From Paenibacillus harenae (GTDB lineage Bacteria > Bacillota > Bacilli > Paenibacillales > Paenibacillaceae), in NCBI RefSeq assembly GCF_030812415.1, contig NZ_JAUSST010000002.1, positions 248,001-312,000 on the forward strand: DNA of 64,000 nt. Direction: 5' to 3'. This document shows positions 36,767-44,855 of this stretch, piece after piece. The position numbers and the translations under genes were made by a program. The notes below the pieces were generated by a model that was given only the letters and a program-made list of their open reading frames with translations, was not told where the DNA came from and ran no database searches. Each line of letters begins with the position of its first letter. The first letter of the stretch is position 1.

Positions 36767-36950
36767 TTCGTATAACACCATATTTACGCATAGGGCATTC
36801 GCCCTCGGTCCGGCACGAAGTTAGAAGTGGAATCGAAGAGGCATATCAGCAACTAGGAAGATGATTCAGCCGGACACATTCGCACCACTTAACCGCATCG
36901 GCCCTTCGGGCTTAAGGTGGTGGGACGTCGTGAATACAAGAACGTTTTAC
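36767..36950 (+). repeat. attC-like repeat element, copy D
   Basis: This 184-bp element starts TTCGTATAACACCATATTTACG. It contains hairpin GGGC ATTC GCCC, GTCCGGC / GCCGGAC, an inner GAATC / GATTC pair, CACCACTTAA / TTAAGGTGGTG around GCCC TTC GGGC, then GGGACGTCGTGAATACAAG and core AACGTTTTACGAAAC. Its first ten bases are the exact complement of GTTATACGAA, the first bases of its own cassette at 36273. Confidence 0.75.
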
Positions 36951-36980
36951 GAAACGCTGATGTGAGTGGGAGATAACAAG

Positions 36981-37026
36981 ATGCAAAGAGAAATGAGTGC
37001 AATCAATCGAGAGAGATGGAATCAGG
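36981..37026 (+). pseudogene. Start of a fifth cassette gene, cut by IS66
   Basis: ATG 36981 follows GTGGGAGA at 8 nt and lies 37 nt after the copy D core, like the other cassette genes. The peptide begins MQREMSAINRERWNQG and is then interrupted by the IS66 left end. It is too short to identify. Confidence 0.45.
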
Positions 37027-37110
37027 GTAAGCGTCAAACCCAGCACACCTTCAAGAACCCAAATATACATGAGACAATGAAGGCATCCCAATTAAATTGG
37101 AGGTTGCCTT

Positions 37111-37251
37111 ATGACAACAAAAGAAACCCAATCTATTACCCATGAATCTTCACTTGTCGTTCGTATCGGTTCAGTCCAAATTGAGATCCGTCCTGGCTTT
37201 GACCAACGGTTGCTTAAAGAAGTTGTGCAGTCACTGGAAGAGCCATGTTAA
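37111..37251 (+). CDS. IS66 accessory protein, TnpA-like, short
   Basis: This 46-aa peptide contains VVRIGSVQIEIRPGFDQRLL, the C-terminal block of IS66 TnpA proteins, but lacks the usual N-terminal helix-turn-helix. ATG follows TTGGAGG. Its stop overlaps the tnpB start (ATGTTAA), implying translational coupling. Confidence 0.65.
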   Translation: MTTKETQSITHESSLVVRIGSVQIEIRPGFDQRLLKEVVQSLEEPC

Positions 37252-37598
37252 CATTATCCAGCGTCCAGCATGTCTATCTTGCCACAGGATCAACAGATCT
37301 GCGGAAGTCTATTGACGGATTAGCCGCAATCGTGCAGGAAGGCTTTGGACTCAATCCCTTTTCTTCATGCTTGTTTGTTTTCTGCAACCGCGAATGTAAC
37401 AAGATCAAGATTTTACACTGGGAGCACAACGGTTTTTGGCTGTTTTACCGCAGACTTGAACGAGGCACGTTTCAGTGGCCGAACGAAAGCGTGGGTACCG
37501 CAACCATTACCTCCCGCGAGCTTCGCTGGCTGCTGGATGGACTTTCGCTTAGTCAGCGTCAGGCACATCCAATAGTTACGGCTGATTCTGTCGTATAA
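37245..37598 (+). CDS. tnpB: IS66 accessory protein TnpB
   Basis: This 117-aa protein has the conserved TnpB opening VYLATGSTDLRKSIDGLAAI and the block NKIKILHWEHNGFWLFYRRL. It is full length for the family. Confidence 0.9.
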   Translation: MLTLSSVQHVYLATGSTDLRKSIDGLAAIVQEGFGLNPFSSCLFVFCNRECNKIKILHWEHNGFWLFYRRLERGTFQWPNESVGTATITSRELRWLLDGLSLSQRQAHPIVTADSVV

Positions 37599-37666
37599 CT
37601 CAAATGTTCGCTGTATCGCCATACCTTGCGGCAGGGATGATGCGACATTTTCCGAAAGTATACGAT

Positions 37667-39232
37667 ATGGAAAATCGAGCGGAAAACTTAACAACAATCG
37701 AAAAACTGAATCAGCGAATTGCTAAGCAGGAACAGCAAATTTCTGAGCTTACTGCTTTACTCAGGTGGTATGAGGAGCAGAACCGTCTTGCGAAACAAAA
37801 ACGTTTTGGTGCATCCAGTGAGAAGACGAACCCGGACCAATTGGAACTGAATTTGTTCAACGAAGCCGAGGTGCTTGCGACACCTGAAGGACAAGAGCCA
37901 CAGATGGAGCAGGTGACCTACGAGCGCCGGAAGACGACCGGTAGGCGTGAAGTAGATTTTGATCGGTTACCGATTGAAACGGTGACTTATGAACTCAATG
38001 AGTAGGATCAGGCCTGTTCGTGCTGTGGCGGTTCACTCCATGAAATGAGCACCGAGATCGCCATTGTGCCGCCTCAAGTCAAGGTCATCCGCCACGTGAG
38101 GCAGGTTTATTCCTGCCGATCATGCGAGCGCAATGACATTCATACACCTATCATCACGGCACAGATGCCAAAGCCTGTCTACCCGGGGAGCCTAGCTTCG
38201 CCGTCAATTCTGGCGCATGTGATGTGCCAGAAATATGTGGAAAGCTTACCTCTTTATCGGCAAGAACAGCACTTTGCTCGTCTAGGCTTCACATTGTCCC
38301 GGCAAACGATGGCGAATTGGATGATCTACGGAGCGGAGAAGTGGCTGACGCCAGTGGTTAGCGCCATGAAAGAATACTTGCTGAAGAAAGATATCTTACA
38401 TGCTGATGAGACCACGTTACAAGTGCTGCACGAGCCAGGCAAATCGGCCGAATCGAAATCCTATCTGTGGTTATATCGCAGCGGACGCGGAGAAGACCCA
38501 GCTGTTGTGTTCGATTACCAGAGAACCCGAGGAGGCGAGCATCCGCGAAACTTTTTGGCTGGATTCAAAGGCTATCTGCATGTCGACGGTTACCCAGGGT
38601 ATCACAAAGTGGCCGATGTGACACTTGTCGCCTGCTGGGCACATGCACGGCGTAAATATGACGAGGCTTTAAAGGCGGCGCCGCCAGAGGCAAGGAACAA
38701 TCCGGAAACGGTAGCGAAGCAAGGCCTGAAGTTCTGTAATGAACTCTTTGCCATTGAGCGGGATCTGAAGGAAGCATCGCCAGAGGAACGCTATACCGCA
38801 CGGCAGGAAAGAAGCCTTCCTGTGATCGAAGCTTACCAAAATTGGCTGAAGCAACAGCGGTCCCGAACGTTACCTAAGAGTTTGACAGGACAAGCAATCG
38901 CCTACAGCTTAAATCAATGGGAAAAGCTGGCGGCATACCTTGCTGACGGACGACTCGAAATCGACAACAACAGAAGCGAACGGTCGATTAAACCTTTTGT
39001 AATAGGCCGGAAAAATTGGCTCTTTGCTAACACCCCGCGAGGCGCAAAGGCCAGTGCTAACATTTACAGCGTTGTCGAAACTGCAAAGGAAAATGGACTC
39101 AAGCCATTCGACTACTTGAAGTTTCTCTTTGAACAGCTGCCTCAGCTAACAGGTCAGCTCGATCCGCAGGCGCTAGAGCCATTCATGCCATGGTCAGCCT
39201 CGCTGCCAGCGCATTGCCGGCTAAAGTCTTAA
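37667..39232 (+). pseudogene. tnpC: IS66 transposase TnpC with an in-frame amber stop
   Basis: The coding frame starts at ATG 37667 (coiled-coil N-terminus, then KQKRFGASSEK), meets TAG at 38003-38005 after YELNE, and continues in the same frame with DQACSCCGGSLHEM (zinc-binding motif) and the catalytic domain (LHADETTLQVL, HVDGYPGYH, IDNNRSERSIKPFVIGRKNW) to the normal end. A single base change most likely created the stop, so the element is probably inactive unless TAG is read through. Confidence 0.85.
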
Positions 39233-39284
39233 ACAGCAGATATTTCTCTCTCTCCCCTCCTAAGATGGGGGCTGTTTGAGCTTC

Positions 39285-39615
39285 AATTCAAAGGAGAAAT
39301 CAATTTTTCGCTTTCTTAATGACCATGCTGATGGAAACCAAAAAAGAATGTACGTGTCTGTTAATAGAATGAACTTTTTGTAAGCAAACGGGATCTAATC
39401 TAGCCGTTGAAACTATATGCTGAACTCCTTTTAATCATAGCTCAGCATTACTAAGGGCACCTATAATTTGGGGCACACTATTAAAAGTGTGCTTTATTTT
39501 TATTTTAGGCTCTGTTAAATCTAGTTGTTGATTTTCAAGAACCAGAAAAAACCGCCTTTTTCAAGACGGTTGGATTGAGCTGATTGAACTATCGTTCCCA
39601 GTTAGCACAATGTTC
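39285..39615. other. Gap with possible IS-end relic and a minus-strand terminator
   Basis: The string GGCTCTGTTAAATC near 39508 resembles ends of common Firmicute insertion sequences; this is a weak call. On the minus strand AACCGTCTT GAAA AAGGCGGTT followed by TTTT (39545-39571) forms a good terminator for the small gene at 39616. I see nothing else. Confidence 0.45.
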
Positions 39616-39798
39616 TTACTGTGGTTTTTTATCATCACTTTTTTCAAAGAGATACAATATTAAAAACAAACCTATACAAATAAGTACAGACTCAAGGAAA
39701 TCAGGTATATTATAAAATTCACGAAAAGTAAGTACCAGTAATATCCATATAAATGCCAACAACCATTTGTAAAAACTCTTTGTAAAAAATGTGAACAT
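39616..39798 (-). CDS. Small two-helix membrane protein
   Basis: This 60-aa protein has two hydrophobic helices (WLLAFIWILLVLTF and SVLICIGLFLILYLF) and a charged tail. ATG 39798 has GGGAG at 7 nt; the frame is open upstream to 39846. It has its own terminator. Family not recognised. Confidence 0.5.
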   Translation of the reverse strand: MFTFFTKSFYKWLLAFIWILLVLTFREFYNIPDFLESVLICIGLFLILYLFEKSDDKKPQ

Positions 39799-39849
39799 CA
39801 CCATTCTCCCATCTTGTAAAAAAAGTGTCTTTTCTAATAGTAGCAAGTA

Positions 39850-40545
39850 AATTCCTAATACAAAACAGGTGAATTTTGGAGCTGCTGCCCGCTATCTTAA
39901 TAAAATGAGCAGGCTACCACAGCGCCTTTTCAACAATATGTGTTTTTCACTATCGTACCCGTTAACATTCCTGTAGGTGTTAGTAGATTCAATTTGCAGA
40001 AAAACGAACGCCCCGCTAGGATGAGTATGTACTGGGTTGCAGCCCTCAGAACTCACCTTAGGAGGCGTTATTATGAAGTCTAGATTAATTAAAGCTCAAA
40101 ATCAACGTGTAGAACGTATTTCTACTTCCACCCTTGTCATAGGCATTGACATTGCCAAGGAGAAACACGCTGCTCAAGCTATTAACTTTCGAGGTATTGT
40201 CCTCACCAATCGCCCTATTATGTTTTCGAACGACCATGTGGGCTTTGAGTATTTAATTAGCAGCATTCGTAAATTACAGAAAATGCACAGCTTGAATGAC
40301 GTCGTTGTGGGAATGGAAAGTACCGGTCACTACTGGTTCAATATCGCCAATTGGTTAATGAAACAAGGTGTTTCAGTTGTCCTTGTCAATCCAATGACGA
40401 CCAAACGCAATAAGGAAAACAGAGACAACTCCCCCTCAAAGAATGACCCAAAGGACGCTTTGGTCATTGCCGATGCAGTGAGTCGCGGGTTCTACACGCC
40501 CTTCTCTCCAAAAGAAGAAGCCTTCCGCCGCTTACGGGAAATTAG
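39850..40545 (+). pseudogene. IS110-family transposase, 3'-truncated, with left non-coding end
   Basis: ATG 40073 follows TTAGGAGG. The N-terminal DEDD (RuvC-like) domain is clear: VIGIDIAKEKHAAQAI, VVVGMESTGHYWFNIA, NPMTTKR, NDPKDALVIADAV. Homology stops after FRRLRE near 40545, where about 400 aa would be normal, and the frame then runs through unrelated sequence to 40630. The A/T-rich stretch before the gene is where IS110-group elements encode their bridge RNA. Confidence 0.75.
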
Positions 40546-40599
40546 GTTTGAATTCAAAAGTATGTTCTCCCTCCTAATGAAGAAGCCCCAAAAGAAGTG

Positions 40600-41139
40600 C
40601 TATTCTTCTTGTCGCATTATTGATACGTAATACAAATCAAATTCAGAGATGAATGTTTCGATAGTGCTTTTGTTAAAAGAAGCTTTTATTCTAGAATCGT
40701 TACTTTCAGTTCTTGATGTTAATCTGAATAAGCGGGTTGAATTTGGAGGGATCGTCGGTAGCGGTTTTACGACATTTTCTATTATATTTTCCAGCAATTC
40801 TACTGAATTATCACTTATCTGAAAGAGACTTTCTGTCGCTGTGGCGTAGCTAGAATTAATTAGGTTGTACTCATCAAATAATTCTTTTGCTTCTTTATAT
40901 TTAAGTTTCGCTTCTGGGAGTATTTCCTTAGCTTCATCAATTGTAATAGTATCTAATAAAGCGGCCGCATTTTTATCTGTTGGATTTTCAATAATTGCTA
41001 AGTTTAACTGTTCGACAGCTTTTTCATATTCTCCTTCTACCATGTATTCTTTAGAATTCTTCATATACTTATCAAATGCTGAGCAAGCCGTGCACATAAA
41101 AATTACCGAAAGAATCGTTATAAAATTTATTAACCGCAC
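40600..41139 (-). CDS. Putative lipoprotein with TPR-like helices
   Basis: This 179-aa protein has a GTG start with GGGAG at 9 nt. The lipoprotein signal ends in CTAC (Cys19), followed by a TPR-like helix pair (YMVEGEYEKAVEQLNLAIIE). The 3' end abuts the IS110 relic, so the C-terminus may be altered. It is A/T-rich. Function unknown. Confidence 0.6.
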   Translation of the reverse strand: MRLINFITILSVIFMCTACSAFDKYMKNSKEYMVEGEYEKAVEQLNLAIIENPTDKNAAALLDTITIDEAKEILPEAKLKYKEAKELFDEYNLINSSYATATESLFQISDNSVELLENIIENVVKPLPTIPPNSTRLFRLTSRTESNDSRIKASFNKSTIETFISEFDLYYVSIMRQEE

Positions 41140-41250
41140 CTTAACATTCTCCCTATATATTATATGTATGTAATCGGCTATGCATCGACTAAAAGTAACA
41201 TCGAATGGTTTTTTATTGGTTGCCTAAAACAGTTGGTGAGGTAATCAATA

Positions 41251-41529
41251 CCATTGGGATTAAACCTGCCATCTCATTCAACTAACGGGGAACGTATGAC
41301 ATGGGGATGGGAAAAATCGAAGATTGTACCGCCTGGATCCAGTACCGTTGAATTTAAGCTGACTCCCAAAGATAACGGCACCCTCTTGGTGTTGACGCAT
41401 TACGATCTGCCGGTAACGGAAGCAGCATCGCATGTGCAAGGTTGGACGCATTACATGCCTCGCCTGCAATTGATAGCGCAAGGCCAGGATCCGGGCGTCG
41501 ATCCGTGGTCAGAACAAGCCATGCATTGA
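41251..41529 (+). pseudogene. AHSA1/SRPBCC domain protein, 5'-truncated
   Basis: Only the C-terminal half is present: MTWGWEKSKIVPPGSSTVEF, LTPKDNGTLLVLTHYDLP and HVQGWTHYMPRL are typical of activator-of-Hsp90-like SRPBCC proteins. The N-terminal strands are missing upstream, and no convincing start exists. Confidence 0.7.
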
Positions 41530-41576
41530 TTTAACAAACAAACAGTAAACCTATTTTAAAGGAGATCATTAATGAG

Positions 41577-41756
41577 ATGAATACAATATCTTGCAACTGT
41601 GGATTTAAGATTACGGATGAAAACAAATATAAAGCAGAAGCGGCTATGTGGCATCACGCCATTCAAGATCATACGGATATGCTGAAAAGCATGACTGTCG
41701 ATATGCTGGAGCAGTGGCTCATGAATAAAGATGAGCAGTTAAAGGCGGGTGCGTAA
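41577..41756 (+). CDS. Small Cys/His protein (DUF1059-like)
   Basis: This 59-aa gene has ATG 41577 after AAAGGAG. MNTISCNCGFKITDENKY followed by WHHAIQDH gives a C-x-C and HH-x4-H pattern that recalls DUF1059 proteins, which often accompany SRPBCC genes. Possibly metal binding. Confidence 0.55.
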   Translation: MNTISCNCGFKITDENKYKAEAAMWHHAIQDHTDMLKSMTVDMLEQWLMNKDEQLKAGA

Positions 41757-41839
41757 CGACAAGTGCGCAATGATTAGCTTAATGAAGTGAAATGGCGCGC
41801 GCGAGTATGCGCGCTTTTCATTTTTTGGAGGTATTCATC

Positions 41840-42283
41840 ATGGTAGATGTATTAACAGAAATAACAATAAATTGTCCTTGTGATCAAGTATCGGAATATG
41901 CCGCTAATCCGGATAACGCGTCTGAATGGTATGTCAATATTAAATCGGTAGAATGGCAAACCCCCAAGCCGATTGAGGTTGGTTCCAAAATTGCTTTTAA
42001 AGCGGCTTTCCTTGGAAAAGAGCTTTCTTATGTGTATGAAATTGCCGAATATACACCAGGAAGAAAGCTTGTCATGAGAACGGCCGATGGTCCTTTTCCG
42101 ATGGAAACGACATATACTTGGGAATCTCTGAGCGGTCATTCCACTCGAATGACTTTACGCAACAAAGGTAATCCTAGCGGATTTTCGATTCTGTTTACTC
42201 CGTTTATGTCTTTGATGATGAAGAAGGCCAACAACAAGGACTTGAAAAGAATCAAGTTCTTACTGGAAGAACGCTCGTCATAA
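41840..42283 (+). CDS. SRPBCC (polyketide cyclase-like) protein
   Basis: This 147-aa START-like fold protein begins MVDVLTEITINCPCDQVSEY and has the strand EYTPGRKLVMRTADGPFPME. ATG 41840 follows TTGGAGG; the frame is open from 41792. It probably binds a hydrophobic ligand; role unknown. Confidence 0.8.
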   Translation: MVDVLTEITINCPCDQVSEYAANPDNASEWYVNIKSVEWQTPKPIEVGSKIAFKAAFLGKELSYVYEIAEYTPGRKLVMRTADGPFPMETTYTWESLSGHSTRMTLRNKGNPSGFSILFTPFMSLMMKKANNKDLKRIKFLLEERSS

Positions 42284-42393
42284 ATCCAACCCGGCTTAGG
42301 CCGCCACCCCAAACAGTCTAAGCATCACGATCCGGCGAATTGTGGATTTGTCATACCACGCCTCGCCTCCACCATATAAAATCACAACCGCAT

Positions 42394-42430
42394 TTGAACT
42401 GCACCCCATTTGTTAGACACCATCTAACAA
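42394..42430. mobile_element. Possible IS3/IS150-type end relic
   Basis: TTGAACTGCACCCCATTTGT resembles the terminal repeat of IS150-group elements, and TTGTTAGA CACCA TCTAACAA (42410-42430) is an 8-bp palindrome at the end. No transposase remains nearby. This is recognition from memory, low confidence. Confidence 0.35.
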
Positions 42431-42500
42431 GTGGCTTTCCATACTTTAGTGCTTCTTGAAATGTTTACTGATTCAATTGCCGGACGAGGAGAGGCTTCTT

Positions 42501-42689
42501 CTATTTGTGGCGTTTTTCCATCATGCGGTATAAATAATAAGTACGGCCGACAATCATTGCGATAAATCCTAAACTGGACGCTGTTTCCTGTTCTAAACCA
42601 AACACCATGCAAAGGTTAGTAACCAGACCTCTCGTCAGCAGCGCAATTACTATTAATATTAGCGGTCTTACAAAGTTGTATCTTCTCAT
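42501..42689 (-). CDS. Small membrane protein
   Basis: This 62-aa protein starts MRRYNFVRPLILIVIALLTR with two hydrophobic helices and a basic tail (YLYRMMEKRHK). ATG 42689 follows a GGGGG-AAGG stretch; the frame is open to 42779. Family not recognised. Confidence 0.45.
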   Translation of the reverse strand: MRRYNFVRPLILIVIALLTRGLVTNLCMVFGLEQETASSLGFIAMIVGRTYYLYRMMEKRHK

Positions 42690-42769
42690 CCTTGCCCCCT
42701 GCTTTTGGACGGAATAGGTGTGTTTACTCCGGCAAGTATACCGATTGCAAGCCTGTTCGTCCAGGTTCT

Positions 42770-43056
42770 TTTTCGACAATCAAGGCAACCCTTCCACAAC
42801 GAAAGGGACTGCGGTATACAACGGTCTGACACTGACGCAATGTTTGAAAATCGAGAGCTCGACCAGCATTTCGTTTACCACCGCTCAGACATCAACATTA
42901 ACCTTGGTGTTCAATACAGCTGACGGCACAAAAATTAGGATTGACGGAACAAGCTATCCAATGACGAATGCTATTGTAAGCGTATCGTTTGCACCGGGAG
43001 CGCACACGATTACAAAAGATAGCATTACAAATCTGTATTACATGAAACTGGAATAA
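42770..43056 (+). pseudogene. C-terminal remnant of a secreted polysaccharide lyase or similar
   Basis: The frame ends in KIRIDGTSYPMTNAIVSVSF and ITKDSITNLYYMKLE, preceded by YNGLTLTQCLKIESSTSISF. This pattern is found at the C-terminus of Paenibacillus pectate-lyase-type proteins. The catalytic part and signal are absent. Confidence 0.6.
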
Positions 43057-43130
43057 AGAGATTTCAAGCCTGTATGCACATATTAGGCGAATTGCGGATG
43101 TATACACCTACGGTTCGCCTCCCCCTCGTG

Positions 43131-43162
43131 AACACCATCCGTAAAAAAGGATGGTGTTTCTA
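43131..43162 (+). terminator. Terminator at the right end of the island
   Basis: AACACCATCC GTAAAAAA GGATGGTGTT is a 10-bp perfect stem; the following bases are TCTATAATTT. Upstream a 7-bp inverted repeat AGGCGAA / TTCGCCT spans 43084-43120. Confidence 0.7.
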
Positions 43163-43260
43163 TAATTTGAGCGTCAACTACTGCAGTTTGGCAGGTTGCT
43201 GTTGCATGCGGCTAAATCTATCATAGAAGGGATAAATTAATCGCAGAAAGGATGATAGGG

Positions 43261-44808
43261 ATGACAACGTTTAAAAATCCGATCCTGTCCGGATTTTATC
43301 CTGATCCGTCGATGTGCAGAGTCGGCGACGATTATTATTTGGTCACTTCTACCTTCGAATATTATCCGGGCATTCCGATTTTCCATAGTAAAGATCTAGT
43401 GAACTGGAGACAAATCGGTCATGTGATGAATCGCCCGTCGCAGCTCGATCTGGATGGTGTAGCGCCATCGGCCGGTGTTTTTGCGCCGACGATTCGTTAT
43501 CATGAAGGAACATTTTATGTCATTAATACGCTGGTCGGAAAAAGAGGAAACTTTATTGTGACCGCTACCGATCCTGCCGGTCCGTGGTCCGATCCTTACT
43601 GGCTGGACTCGGAAGGCATTGATCCATCCCTGTTCTTCGATGATGACGGCAAAGCTTATTACACCGGAACAAGACCTGCTCCTGAAGGACCGAACTATTT
43701 CGGCAACTGGGAAATTTGGATGCAGGAGCTCGACCTGAATACGATGAAGCTGGTCCACGACAAGCATTCGTTATGGCGCGGCGCTCTGCGCGATGCGGTG
43801 TGGCCGGAAGGGCCGCATACCTACAAGATCAACGGGTATTATTATTTGCTCATTTCGGAGGGCGGCACAGGACCGGATCATGCGATTTCGGTTGCCCGCA
43901 GCGAGCATATTTTTGGACCATACGTCGGTTATAAGAAAAATCCGGTATTGACGCATCGGCATTTGGGCAACGGTTACCCGATCGTCAACGTCGGTCATTC
44001 CGATATTGTTGAAACAACTAACGGCGAGTGGTGGATGGTTCTGCTTGCATCCCGCCCTTATGGAGGATACTACCGCAATCTTGGCCGCGAAACGTTCTTG
44101 ATACCGTTTACGTGGGAGGAAGGATGGCCGGTCGTCAAACCGGGCAAATCCATCGTAGAAATGGAAGAGGTATTGCCAAATCTGCCTGAGAAGCGGTGGA
44201 TACAGCCGCCTGCCTGCGATAATTTTGAAACGGCTGAACTAGCCATGCAGTGGTTGTTTATTCGTACGCCGAGAGAGCCGTTTATGAGTCTTGATGAACG
44301 TCCGGGTCATCTTCGCTTGAAGCTTCGTCCGCAGACGTTAAAGGAAAACGACAATCCAAGCTTTGTCGGCAGACGTCAGCAGCACATTCACTTTCATGCA
44401 CGTACCGTTATGGAATTCACCCCGCAAGCCGAGCATGAATCGGCGGGGCTTGTCCTGCTGCAAAGCAGTCAGTTCCATTTCCGCTGCGAGTATCTAATAT
44501 CGAACGGGATAAAGGTGCTGCGTTTGACGAAATGCTCGCAGGGGAAGGATGAAGTGTTAGACGAACAGGCTGTAGATGCAGGCAAGCTGTATTTGACCGT
44601 TGAGGCGCATGAGCAGGACTATTCCTTCTATTATGGGGCGCGGGCGGATGAGTATCGTCCGCTGGCTGAGAAGGTTGACGGCCGCATCCTCAGCACGGAC
44701 GTGGCCGGCGGTTTCGTAGGCGCTTGTCTCGGTATGTATGCAAGCGGCAACGCCCATGCAAGCGACAATTTTGCAGACTTTGATTGGTTCGAATACACGG
44801 GCTATTAA
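43261..44808 (+). CDS. GH43 beta-xylosidase/arabinofuranosidase
   Basis: This 515-aa cytoplasmic GH43 has a propeller plus a C-terminal sandwich. The base is Asp15 (FYPDPSM), the pKa modulator Asp121 (GIDPSL) and the acid Glu183 (VWPEGPH). ATG 43261 has GAAAGG 10 nt upstream; ATG 43252 is too close. It is similar in layout to the GH43 at 28257 but has an insertion (RPAPEGPNYFGNWEIWMQ). It probably belonged with the GH43 pair before the island came between them. Confidence 0.92.
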   Translation: MTTFKNPILSGFYPDPSMCRVGDDYYLVTSTFEYYPGIPIFHSKDLVNWRQIGHVMNRPSQLDLDGVAPSAGVFAPTIRYHEGTFYVINTLVGKRGNFIVTATDPAGPWSDPYWLDSEGIDPSLFFDDDGKAYYTGTRPAPEGPNYFGNWEIWMQELDLNTMKLVHDKHSLWRGALRDAVWPEGPHTYKINGYYYLLISEGGTGPDHAISVARSEHIFGPYVGYKKNPVLTHRHLGNGYPIVNVGHSDIVETTNGEWWMVLLASRPYGGYYRNLGRETFLIPFTWEEGWPVVKPGKSIVEMEEVLPNLPEKRWIQPPACDNFETAELAMQWLFIRTPREPFMSLDERPGHLRLKLRPQTLKENDNPSFVGRRQQHIHFHARTVMEFTPQAEHESAGLVLLQSSQFHFRCEYLISNGIKVLRLTKCSQGKDEVLDEQAVDAGKLYLTVEAHEQDYSFYYGARADEYRPLAEKVDGRILSTDVAGGFVGACLGMYASGNAHASDNFADFDWFEYTGY

Positions 44809-44855
44809 TGTATATTAAGCATATTCTTAAGTATTACCGTACTTAAGGAGGGCTT

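Larger units (their letters stand above)
37027..39284 (+). mobile_element. IS66-family element
   Basis: It contains the IS66 gene set tnpA-like, tnpB and tnpC in order. The left end GTAAGCGTCAAACCCAGC is typical for IS66. The right end is less certain: GGGGGCTGTTTGAGCTTC at about 39267-39284 is an imperfect inverted match. I see no clear 8-bp target duplication, so the borders are approximate. Confidence 0.75.

Noticed and set aside
34588-36950. CRISPR array
   Set aside because: The repeats are long, structured and diverged, and the spacers are whole genes; there are no short regular repeats and no cas genes.
34588-36950. Tandem MITE insertions between genes
   Set aside because: Not excluded, but constant distances to gene starts, one gene per unit, same strand throughout and no target duplications favour cassettes.
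35036-36950. Riboswitch or T-box leaders in front of each cassette gene
   Set aside because: The elements end 37-45 nt before the genes and lack terminator T-runs or known ligand-binding cores; pairing of the outermost arms with cassette starts fits recombination sites better.
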